Assembly (NCBI GenBank): GCA_002780285.1
Contig: PEVX01000025.1
Location: forward strand, 1 to 42,030
From: Candidatus Pacearchaeota archaeon CG06_land_8_20_14_3_00_35_12
GTDB lineage: Archaea > Nanobdellota > Nanobdellia > Pacearchaeales > PEVX01
Direction: 5' to 3'
DNA: 42,030 nucleotides
Below, one piece after another: positions 9,566 through 17,728 of this stretch. The notes under the pieces were generated by a model. That model searched no databases and was not told the origin of the DNA. It saw only the letters and a program-made list of their open reading frames with translations. The translations under genes and the position numbers were made by a program. Positions within the stretch are counted from its first letter, which is position 1; every line of letters begins with the position of its first letter.

Positions 9566-11764
9566 TTAAATTTTTAATTCTTTTCTTTTATTTTCAATAT
9601 GTTCTATAATGGCTTTGGCTGCTTCTTTCGGACTTTCTCCATTAAGCACCTTGCCGCCAGTGATTTTTTCAAGATCTTTTGTGAGGACTTTTGTAACCCA
9701 AGGTGCGCCTGCAATCCATAATGGTGGATTTATGTGGACAGCAATGCCATGCGCTAATGCATTAGTGCCTATAGAAACTGCTTTTTCTGTCACAAGTTCA
9801 GGAGCACTTGCCGCTATTGGAAGTTTGCTTATTGGAATTTTTGTATAATTTGAAATTTCACTAACAAGGTTGATTATTCTGCTGTTGTCTACGCAAGAAC
9901 CCATATGCAGTACTGGAGGTAATGAAGGCAAATCATTTGCTTTGCCTATTGCTTCAAGAACTGCTTTCAATTTGTTTCCGCAATATTTTACTGCTTCTGG
10001 TTTCATAAGCCCTTCTTGAGCAGATGCATGCGCTATGCAGCCAGTTGTTACAACGAGAATATTTTCTTTCAAAAGTTCCTTGATTAAAGTTTCCGCAAAT
10101 TTTTTTCCTCTTAATTTTGGATTTCTGCAGCCAATTATTGCAACTATGCCCTTTATATTTCCTGATTTAATATTATCAACAAGAGGATTTAGGGGCTCTT
10201 TTTTATTTAACTTGCCTAATGCTTCTATTATTTGTTCAACGCTAAAACCGCTATAAAGCTCTGTTTTCTCCTTTGGAATCAGTACTTTTGCTTTGTTTCT
10301 GTTTTTGAAATTATCTATGGCAATTTTAACAATTTTTTCCGCGATTTTGTCTGCATCTTCAATCTTGAAAGGAATATGCAATGCTCCTGGCATTTTCGCA
10401 ATCATCGTTGTGATAAGTTTTGTATGATAGCAGCTTGCAACTGCTGCAAGAGAAGGATAAATGCATTGAGCATCAACAATCATTGCTTCGACAGCTCCTG
10501 TGACAAGAACAAGCTCTGACTGGACTGTATGAGCAGTTAGCGCAATTCCATGCCGCTCAGTTAATTCATTTCCTGTACAGCAAACTCCCACTATATTAAT
10601 TCCCTTTGCGCCCTGTTTCAAAGCTTCTTTTTCAAGCTTCTTGCTCCATTCTAGAATTTTTTCGCTGAGCAAAGGAATATGGCCGTGCATAGCAATATTA
10701 ACAAAATCAGTTTTAAGCGTGCCGAGATTGGCTTCTGCTTTAATCAAATGAGGAGTACCAAATAAAATATCCTGCATGTCTGTTGCCATTCTTAATCCTG
10801 CATAGCCATCGACAAGGCCTAGCTTAAGGCATTGTAATAGCAAGGACCTAGGATCAGTGTCATTGCCCATTGTTGTTGCATGCATACTTCTAGTAGTTTC
10901 AATGTCTGCATTTTCAGGTAAAATGTCAATTTTTTTCCATAATTCTTGCAGATAATTTGGAGCATTTATTTTCAGCCAGTTTAGGTAGCTTCCTTCACTC
11001 CTGTGAAAAACTCCGTGCTGTCGTCTAAAATCTTCAAATGCTTCAAGAGCAACATTAACTGCTGTTTCATTCAAGTTTTTTGATTTCTTACCAAGCTTTT
11101 TTTCAATTTGGTTTAATTTTTCTTTGTCTTTAACAGAATAGGCTTTTGTTTTTCCTTCTCCTACTTTTAAAAGGGTAAGTGCATTTTCTCTTGCATGCTC
11201 AACATGGCAGCAAGCTCCTGCGCTTATCGTTCTTAGTAAATTGCGCGCTGCAATAACATCAGCTGTTGCGCCGCAAACTCCTGTCGCTGCTCTGGGAGTT
11301 ATTCTACAAGGACCCATATTGCAGTTTTTGCAGCAAATTCCGCTATATCCAAAAAAGCATTGCGGACGTTGCGCTTCAAAACGATCAAGAACAAAACTTG
11401 CATTATCTTTTTTTGCTTTAGCAGCAAGTGATTTATTGACCCAGCTTTCAAGCTCTTTGGTTTTCACAGCTCCGAATTTTTTTTCGTAATCTTTATCAAA
11501 GAAAAGGTTGCATAAACAATGACCCTGGTCTTTAATCTCTTGCTTATGATAGATGCAAGGGCATACTATGATTCTGTCTTCTTCAAAATTGCCTGTCACA
11601 ATACGGCAAGGGCAGAAACGGAAGCCATATTTATCCTCGTTCTTTTTCAGACCTTTGATAACATAACTCAGCTGCTTTTTATTTTTATTAAGTGCAAAAC
11701 CAGCTTTTTTTGCATATTCTTTTGAAAATTTATAAATTTCTTGCTCTTTCATTTTCTTTTTCAT
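9566..11764 (-). CDS. cooS: Anaerobic Ni-Fe-S carbon monoxide dehydrogenase catalytic subunit with N-terminal FTR catalytic-type domain
   Basis: N-term CPC-x14-CPC-x12-CLC; CODH 'CFFGYSGICCKNCNMGPCRITP...GVCGA' D/B clusters; C-cluster motifs 'AMHGHIP', 'GVCCTGNELTERHG', 'VDAQCIYPSL', 'IIGCRNPKL', 'TTGCIAHASAQEG', 'HMGSCVDNSRI'. Confidence 0.95.
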   Translation of the reverse strand: MKKKMKEQEIYKFSKEYAKKAGFALNKNKKQLSYVIKGLKKNEDKYGFRFCPCRIVTGNFEEDRIIVCPCIYHKQEIKDQGHCLCNLFFDKDYEKKFGAVKTKELESWVNKSLAAKAKKDNASFVLDRFEAQRPQCFFGYSGICCKNCNMGPCRITPRAATGVCGATADVIAARNLLRTISAGACCHVEHARENALTLLKVGEGKTKAYSVKDKEKLNQIEKKLGKKSKNLNETAVNVALEAFEDFRRQHGVFHRSEGSYLNWLKINAPNYLQELWKKIDILPENADIETTRSMHATTMGNDTDPRSLLLQCLKLGLVDGYAGLRMATDMQDILFGTPHLIKAEANLGTLKTDFVNIAMHGHIPLLSEKILEWSKKLEKEALKQGAKGINIVGVCCTGNELTERHGIALTAHTVQSELVLVTGAVEAMIVDAQCIYPSLAAVASCYHTKLITTMIAKMPGALHIPFKIEDADKIAEKIVKIAIDNFKNRNKAKVLIPKEKTELYSGFSVEQIIEALGKLNKKEPLNPLVDNIKSGNIKGIVAIIGCRNPKLRGKKFAETLIKELLKENILVVTTGCIAHASAQEGLMKPEAVKYCGNKLKAVLEAIGKANDLPSLPPVLHMGSCVDNSRIINLVSEISNYTKIPISKLPIAASAPELVTEKAVSIGTNALAHGIAVHINPPLWIAGAPWVTKVLTKDLEKITGGKVLNGESPKEAAKAIIEHIENKRKELKI

Positions 11765-12909
11765 TTTAATGGGCTGATTTTTCTTAGATTTGCGACTACT
11801 TCAGGAATTTTTTTCAGAACATAATTGATTTGTTCAGGAGTATTTTCCCTGCCTAATGTGAGTCGGAGCGAACTGTGAGCGATTTCTGCTGAAAGCCCGC
11901 AGGCTGTGAGAACATGAGAAGGTTTCAGCGATTTTGTTGTGCAGGCGCTTCCTGTTGATGCGCCGATTCCTGCCATGTCCAAAAGAACGACCAAGGACTC
12001 CCCTTCAATTCCTGAAAAAGAAAAATGAACATTATTTGCAAGCCTCTGAGTTGGATGGCCGTTTAATTTTGCATTTTCAATCTTTGAAATTCCTTCAATG
12101 AGCTTTTTTTGGAGTTTTTTTAAATGCAGATTGTCAAACAGCATGCGCTTTTTTGCAAGCTCGACTGCTTTTGCAAATCCGACGATGCCTGCAACATTTT
12201 CAGTTCCGCTTCTTATTCCTTGTTCATGGCCTCCACCATGCGCTACCGGAGTTAACTTGATTCCTTTTCTTATATATAGGAAACCAACTCCTTTTGGTCC
12301 GTAAATTTTATGGGCAGATGTTGACAAGAGGTCAATATTCATCTTCTTGACATTGATTGGAACTTTCCCGAAGGACTGGACAGCATCTGTGTGGAATAAG
12401 ATATTGTGTTTCTTGCATATTTTTCCAATTTCTGCAATTGGCTCTATTGTTCCAATCTCATTGTTTGCATGCATTATTGAAACAAGAATTGTTTTTTCTG
12501 TGATTGCTTTTTCAACATCTTTTGGATTTACCATTCCGTACTGGTCAACATCCAGATATGTTACTTTATAGCCTTGTTTTTCAAGCCATTCGCACGGCTC
12601 TGTGATTGCATGATGCTCAATCTTGCTTGTGATAATATGAGAGCCACGAGGACTGGAAAAGGCTAAGCCTTTTATTGTAAGATTGTTTGATTCTGTTCCG
12701 CCAGATGTGAAAATAATTTCTTCTTCCTTTGCTCCGATAAATTTTGCAATCTTTGCTCTGGCGATGTCTAAAGCCATTTTTGCTTCTCTGCCCCAAAGAT
12801 GCAATGAAGATGCATTTCCAAATTTTTCGCTGAAATATGGCTGCATTGCCTTTGCGACTTCCTTGTCTACAGGTGTTGTTGCAGCATTGTCCATATAAAT
12901 TTTTTCCAT
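11761..12909 (-). CDS. iscS: Cysteine desulfurase
   Basis: 'YMDNAATTPVDKEV', 'FTSGGTESNNLTIKG', PLP-Lys 'STSAHKIYGPKGVGFLYI', 'STGSACTTKSLKPSHVL'; start trimmed to MEKIYMDNAATT. Confidence 0.95.
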   Translation of the reverse strand: MEKIYMDNAATTPVDKEVAKAMQPYFSEKFGNASSLHLWGREAKMALDIARAKIAKFIGAKEEEIIFTSGGTESNNLTIKGLAFSSPRGSHIITSKIEHHAITEPCEWLEKQGYKVTYLDVDQYGMVNPKDVEKAITEKTILVSIMHANNEIGTIEPIAEIGKICKKHNILFHTDAVQSFGKVPINVKKMNIDLLSTSAHKIYGPKGVGFLYIRKGIKLTPVAHGGGHEQGIRSGTENVAGIVGFAKAVELAKKRMLFDNLHLKKLQKKLIEGISKIENAKLNGHPTQRLANNVHFSFSGIEGESLVVLLDMAGIGASTGSACTTKSLKPSHVLTACGLSAEIAHSSLRLTLGRENTPEQINYVLKKIPEVVANLRKISPLK

Positions 12910-12916
12910 TTTTGTT

Positions 12917-13213
12917 TTATTTGCAATATGCACAGCATTTGCAGCATTGCTTGCTGTGCTTTTCTATAAGTTTTAAAATTGGCAGTATGGTTGGATTTAA
13001 GCTGTATATTCTGTTCTTGCCTTTTTTCTTAACATTGACAATAAAACATCCAGCGAGTTCTTTAAGTGAATGAGAAACTTTGCTTTGCTCTGTTTTAAGC
13101 TCTTTGCATAATGCATTAACAGTTTTTTCCTTTTTGTTTAATGAAGAGATAATAGCAATTCTTAACGGGTTTGCCAATTTTCTGAAAAACGGATAATATG
13201 TAGAATATTTCAT
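12917..13213 (-). CDS. ArsR-family winged-helix transcriptional regulator with Cys-rich C-terminus (CCKCCAYCK)
   Basis: 'KLANPLRIAIISSLNKKEKTVNALCKELKTEQSKVSHSLKELAGCFIVNVKKKGKNRIYSLNP' followed by 'KHSKQCCKCCAYCK'. Confidence 0.85.
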   Translation of the reverse strand: MKYSTYYPFFRKLANPLRIAIISSLNKKEKTVNALCKELKTEQSKVSHSLKELAGCFIVNVKKKGKNRIYSLNPTILPILKLIEKHSKQCCKCCAYCK

Positions 13214-13232
13214 ATGAAAATTTATTCATATG
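13211..13232. promoter_or_regulatory. Candidate ArsR-type operator, perfect inverted repeat CATATGAA-N6-TTCATATG over the start codon
   Basis: Direct sequence symmetry; TATA-like TATTTATAAAT at ~13233-13243 on the minus-strand upstream side. Confidence 0.65.
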
Positions 13233-13284
13233 TATTTATAAATCTTTTCTATACTTTCAATTCTTTTTCTTTCTCTTTGAAATT

Positions 13285-13488
13285 TTACTTGGCTTTTTTG
13301 ATTGCAATTGCGCAGACAGGGCAGATTTTTACCGCTTCCTGAACGCATTTCAGGTCCTTCTCGTCAATTTCAGCTTTTATTGGATGGGATTTTCCGTCCT
13401 TCAGCTTGAAATTCTTCGGGCATGCTGAAACGCATGCTCCGCAGCCAATGCATTTTTTTGCATCAACAGAAACTTTGTATTTTGCCAT
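13285..13488 (-). CDS. Ferredoxin, single [4Fe-4S] type
   Basis: 'VDAKKCIGCGACVSACPKNFKL...CVQEAVKICPVCAIAI'. Confidence 0.92.
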   Translation of the reverse strand: MAKYKVSVDAKKCIGCGACVSACPKNFKLKDGKSHPIKAEIDEKDLKCVQEAVKICPVCAIAIKKAK

Positions 13489-13490
13489 GT

Positions 13491-13748
13491 TTATTTCTCT
13501 TTAAATTTTTCTTGAACTCTTTTGTAAATCTCTCTGCCTTCTTTTGTTATTAAATAGAAATGATCTTCTGTTTTTTTCAGCAATCCTACATTTGTCAATA
13601 AATCTGCAAGAACAATATTTGTTTTATTGCAGTATCCTGCTCCCCCTTTGCGGGAAAGTTCAGAAGCAGATTTTAAGATGTCTGCGCAATTTTTGCCTAT
13701 TTCATTAAGTTTTTCATAACCAAAAATTACTTCTAATATTGTTTCCAT
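13491..13748 (-). CDS. Small winged-helix-like hypothetical protein
   Basis: 85-aa ORF; 'LLTNVGLLKKTEDHFYLITKEGREIYKRV' resembles a wHTH C-terminal half. Confidence 0.55.
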   Translation of the reverse strand: METILEVIFGYEKLNEIGKNCADILKSASELSRKGGAGYCNKTNIVLADLLTNVGLLKKTEDHFYLITKEGREIYKRVQEKFKEK

Positions 13749-13851
13749 TTTATTAATTTTAATATTTTATTATATCTTTAGGATTTTTAAAGTTTTTGAA
13801 TATATATCTGAGCAGAGAAAATTATTTAAATTGCCTTTGCATTAAAAAACT

Positions 13852-13989
13852 ATGCAAACAGATGCGTTACTAAAGAGAGGAATGGAAAAAAGAGCTAGAT
13901 TCTTGTATGCTCTTTATAGCCATGCTTCTATGCCCGTTATTGGTTGCGGCATCTGTGGCACTAAAAAAACTACATGGCTTACTGCTTAA
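13852..13989 (+). CDS. 45-aa small protein with GCGICGTKK Cys motif
   Basis: MQTDALLKRGMEKRARFLYALYSHASMPVIGCGICGTKKTTWLTA*; A/T-rich TATA-like 'attatttaaa' ~22-31 nt upstream; below the ORF-track cutoff. Confidence 0.4.
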   Translation: MQTDALLKRGMEKRARFLYALYSHASMPVIGCGICGTKKTTWLTA

Positions 13990-14017
13990 GATTTTGATTT
14001 TAATTTAATCTTAGGTT

Positions 14018-14428
14018 GTGGGTATGTTTTTCTTCAAAATGTTATCAAATTACTACCAAAGATATGCGATATGCATCGAATGTAGCGAGAGCATTTTCAA
14101 TCCTATCTGTCCTATATGCCTTGCTAATGAGATTGAAGCATGGCTGAAAGCCGGGAATTTGGCTGAAAAAGAGAAGAGAGTTTTGAGAAATGCCTTGAAG
14201 AAAGTACTAAATGCAAATCACGAGCTTGAAGGGGTGAGCAGCCGATGTATTATTTGTGGTGAACGTGATGATTACATGTGCCCATATTGCTTTACAGAGA
14301 AGATTCTTGATCTGCTGAAAGAGAAAGGAATTTCTAAAAAAAGCATAACCAAATTCTTTGAAATTTTCAACTTTGATTTTGAGAGAACAGGCTATGCCAG
14401 GGAGTTTGAAAATGAGCCTGAACAATAA
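14018..14428 (+). CDS. Double zinc-ribbon-like hypothetical protein
   Basis: Two CxxC...CxxC pairs: 'CIECSESIFNPICPIC' and 'CIICGERDDYMCPYC'. Confidence 0.65.
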   Translation: MGMFFFKMLSNYYQRYAICIECSESIFNPICPICLANEIEAWLKAGNLAEKEKRVLRNALKKVLNANHELEGVSSRCIICGERDDYMCPYCFTEKILDLLKEKGISKKSITKFFEIFNFDFERTGYAREFENEPEQ

Positions 14429-14597
14429 ACTAGATATTGATTATGAAAAGCTTAGAAAGGAGTATAATATACATGAAAAAATAATAGAAGCCAAGAAAGA
14501 AGACAGAAACCTTGTGTTAAAGCTTGAAGAAAATAGCAGAGGATTGTATGAAATACGAATTTATGAGTTTTTTGACTGGGAGGTGAGCAACGTTTAA
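14412..14597 (+). CDS. Small hypothetical protein, overlaps upstream stop
   Basis: 61-aa ORF 'MSLNNKLDIDYEKLRKEYNIHEK...' in a different frame from the previous CDS. Confidence 0.55.
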   Translation: MSLNNKLDIDYEKLRKEYNIHEKIIEAKKEDRNLVLKLEENSRGLYEIRIYEFFDWEVSNV

Positions 14598-14668
14598 AGG
14601 TAAAATCGAAAGGTTTTTAAATATGTCATCACTCCAAAATTAATAATTTTAATTTTGTAGAAATTCAA

Positions 14669-15691
14669 ATGGTTAAAACCGAAAAAGGCTTTGGGGATTA
14701 TTTAGCACAAGTTTTGAATTCTGTAAAGAAGCCTCTTTATGTAGCGGGTGTTGTTGGCGGAGTTGTAGCTGCATTGGCGTCATATGCTGGAGCTGCTAAT
14801 TTTGATTATAATTCAAAATCTTTTTCTCACAGCAACAAGAAAACAGCAACTAATAGTGTTCAAGTTCAAATTCAAGGAAAAAAATTCTGGATAAATCCAA
14901 AACAACTTGGTGCTGACCTTGACGGTGATTCTTCTACTAGAATTGTTTATGCAAATGGATTTTACGTTGTAATGGCAGATATTAATGGCGATGGATATGC
15001 CAGCGACTCAGAAGCAGTTGCCAAAGAATCAAGCTTAGACACAGGAGATGCAAGAAACATGAAAAAGTTTTTCAAAGAAAACCCCGACACTTTGAACAGG
15101 GTGTATCTTGAAGGAAAAATTTTGTCTTCTGAACCGATAGATGCTGCTGCTCTTTCAATCCCAACTAAAAAAGAAACAGAAACTCTTTTAGCTTTAGCTA
15201 AAGGAATTCCAGCAAGAGAAACAAAATCTCTCGAACAGATTGCTGAAAATAATACTAATGCCCTACAGGAGACACCAAATCTCAGAGTTTCCTATCGTGA
15301 TTTGATTGGCATATATGGAGATTCCATAGCTTATGGAGACACGCAAAACCTGGCGAATGCTTTGAAAGAAGCTGAAATAGATTCTCAGATTAACAAATTA
15401 AAGTCAAGAGAAATCACATGGCTTGATTATCTTTTTTGGGGCGCAAAGCCTAAGCTTGAATTGCAGCTGAACGAAGCCAAGACAGATGGTGAAACAGAAT
15501 TGGCAAAATACAGATTAAGCTCAGTTACTGTCGATTCAAATATGGTCCGTGGTGTTACTGCATTTTTTCTATGGGGCGCATATGAACTAATCAGGGGTTT
15601 GTCTACGCCTCAACCTTCTGGAAATGGAGGCCGCGGTGGAGGCCCAGGATTTGGCGGAGGAGATGGCGAAGGAGGCCCAGGAGGACAATAA
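14669..15691 (+). CDS. Secreted/membrane hypothetical protein with EF-hand/dockerin-like Ca-binding loop and Gly-rich C-terminus
   Basis: Hydrophobic N-term segment; 'ADINGDGYASDSEA'; tail 'SGNGGRGGGPGFGGGDGEGGPGG'. Confidence 0.6.
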   Translation: MVKTEKGFGDYLAQVLNSVKKPLYVAGVVGGVVAALASYAGAANFDYNSKSFSHSNKKTATNSVQVQIQGKKFWINPKQLGADLDGDSSTRIVYANGFYVVMADINGDGYASDSEAVAKESSLDTGDARNMKKFFKENPDTLNRVYLEGKILSSEPIDAAALSIPTKKETETLLALAKGIPARETKSLEQIAENNTNALQETPNLRVSYRDLIGIYGDSIAYGDTQNLANALKEAEIDSQINKLKSREITWLDYLFWGAKPKLELQLNEAKTDGETELAKYRLSSVTVDSNMVRGVTAFFLWGAYELIRGLSTPQPSGNGGRGGGPGFGGGDGEGGPGGQ

Positions 15692-15692
15692 A

Positions 15693-17357
15693 ATGGCAAT
15701 GAAAAATAAATTACTGTTTGGAATGCTTATGTTATTCGGAATTATGATTTTTGCATCAGGATTTGCAGCTGCAGAAAGATATGTCAATTATTCTTTTTAT
15801 GAAGGCACAATTCTTGCAAATGGAACAATTGTCAATTCAACAACACCAGTAACAGATGTTAATGCTGTGGGTTATGTCTGCGTTGATGAAAATTGCTCTC
15901 AATTAGGAACTCAAATAATCAATAATAATTCTGGAAGCAACTCATCAATGGTTTTGACATTTCCAACAGCTCAATCAACATACGGTTATGGTCTTTATTT
16001 TTACAAAGAAGGATATATTGTATGGGAGCAAAAGGCGAATTGGTGGGGAACAAATCCATCTGAGTCTGTTTCAAACCCTGCTCAAACATCACCTAAATAT
16101 TTGACACAAAAAGAAGCATGCTCTGCGCCTATCTTGACTATTTCAGATTTCAATGATGTGGCTATGAACACGCCTCTGATATTCAATGTATCTGCAGATG
16201 TTGATTCTTTTGTTCGCTCTGCAATTCAAAACGCAGGACCTCTTGAAGCAATTCCTTCAGGACTTGAAGAATATTATTCTGTTGAAACAGCAATAACCGC
16301 AACTATTTATGATTCTCAGAACAATTCTGTTTTTGAGGAAACTCAGACAATTTCAATTATGTTCGATGAATATGGTTGGGCTTTCTTTCAATGGACTCCT
16401 GACCGCGCGGGAAATTATCATCTTGTTGTCTCTTCAAATGTGACAGATGGAAAATGTTCAAGTTGCAATATCCAGCAAGCTGAAAAATTTATTGCAGTCC
16501 TTCCTGAAGAGCCTCACAATCAATGCTATACTCTTTTGAATTATCTATTATGGTATTCTGACAGCTATCCAATTGCCAATGCGAATGAAACAGTCTACAT
16601 TAATATAATGAAAATAAGCAATTCAGTTGATAATAATGGAAATTTTGCAGCTTTGCCTACAAATTTGACATTGACTGTTGCAAGAAACGGAACAAACAAT
16701 GTTGTCTGGACAGAATCAATTGTTGCAGATGCAAATTCAAACATTTATTATTTTGACAATTACGAATTTGAATGGATTCCTGAAGAAGAGGGATGGTATA
16801 CAATAACTGCAACAGGAAAGGCATTAAATTGCCTGTATAATCAGAACACAAATGAAACTGCCTCAATGCAGATTTATGTGAACGGAACTCATATCAATCA
16901 TGCGCCTGAAATAACATCTGATCCTGATGTAACTGCAATAGCCGGAGCAAAATATGAATATCAGGTTGAAGCAAACGATGTTGACAATGATGCTTTGACT
17001 TACTCTTTATCTGAAAAACCTTCTGGAATGACTATTGATTCAGCAACAGGATTGATTGAATGGCATCCTTCTGAAACAAAAGCAGGAGAAAGAGTTAAAG
17101 TGACTGTTGTTGTTTCTGACGGAAGCTTGACAGATTCCCAGTCTTTCAAGATAGATCTTGAGCACAAAGAACGAGCTCCTGTTGAAGAAGAAATTACAGA
17201 AGAGCCAACACCAAGTGTTGTGATAAGCCATGAAGCAGCTGCTGCAAAGGCTGAATTTATTAGCACGCCTTTATTCACATTGATTCTTTTGAATATTGCA
17301 GGAATTGCATTCATAATCTGGATTTTTAGATTGCTTTTCGCAGTTTTTAAATTCTGA
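15693..17357 (+). CDS. Secreted, C-terminally anchored protein with Ig/cadherin-like (He_PIG type) domain
   Basis: Signal peptide 'LLFGMLMLFGIMIFASGFAAA'; 'NHAPEITSDPDVTAIAGAKYEYQVEANDVDNDALTYSLSEKPSGMTIDSATGLIEWHPSETKAGERVKVTVVVSDG'; C-terminal TM. Confidence 0.8.
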   Translation: MAMKNKLLFGMLMLFGIMIFASGFAAAERYVNYSFYEGTILANGTIVNSTTPVTDVNAVGYVCVDENCSQLGTQIINNNSGSNSSMVLTFPTAQSTYGYGLYFYKEGYIVWEQKANWWGTNPSESVSNPAQTSPKYLTQKEACSAPILTISDFNDVAMNTPLIFNVSADVDSFVRSAIQNAGPLEAIPSGLEEYYSVETAITATIYDSQNNSVFEETQTISIMFDEYGWAFFQWTPDRAGNYHLVVSSNVTDGKCSSCNIQQAEKFIAVLPEEPHNQCYTLLNYLLWYSDSYPIANANETVYINIMKISNSVDNNGNFAALPTNLTLTVARNGTNNVVWTESIVADANSNIYYFDNYEFEWIPEEEGWYTITATGKALNCLYNQNTNETASMQIYVNGTHINHAPEITSDPDVTAIAGAKYEYQVEANDVDNDALTYSLSEKPSGMTIDSATGLIEWHPSETKAGERVKVTVVVSDGSLTDSQSFKIDLEHKERAPVEEEITEEPTPSVVISHEAAAAKAEFISTPLFTLILLNIAGIAFIIWIFRLLFAVFKF

Positions 17358-17377
17358 TTTAATCTTTCTTTTATAAA

Positions 17378-17689
17378 ATGGTTAGAATATATAACGGACT
17401 GAATGGCCCAATTCATCTTGGGAAGATGTATGCAAAAGTATGTATGCATAAAACATGTTTGAGAATGGATTTTACTTCTCTATCTGATTCAAAGAAAGAA
17501 GGAGAATTAAATGAAATGTTAAAGAAGGGGCTTCCAGACTACAAAAGAGAGTTTGATTTTAATGAAGGATTGTATGTTAATAATTTTAAGGCGGCTTTTT
17601 GGAAAAAAGTAGAGGAAGAACTGCATATCCATGTTCATCATACTGATATGATAGGGGGCAATCACGCACATAATTATCATCACAGTTAA
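17378..17689 (+). CDS. Hypothetical protein with His-rich C-terminus
   Basis: 'HIHVHHTDMIGGNHAHNYHHS' tail. Confidence 0.55.
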   Translation: MVRIYNGLNGPIHLGKMYAKVCMHKTCLRMDFTSLSDSKKEGELNEMLKKGLPDYKREFDFNEGLYVNNFKAAFWKKVEEELHIHVHHTDMIGGNHAHNYHHS

Positions 17690-17728
17690 ATCTTAATCTT
17701 TTTAATCTCTGTTTTCTTTTAATCTTTT

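Noticed and set aside
9566-11764. FTR-CODH fusion as an assembly frameshift artefact
   Set aside because: The ORF is continuous with a plausible linker and no stop or frame change between the domains; read-level confirmation is still advisable
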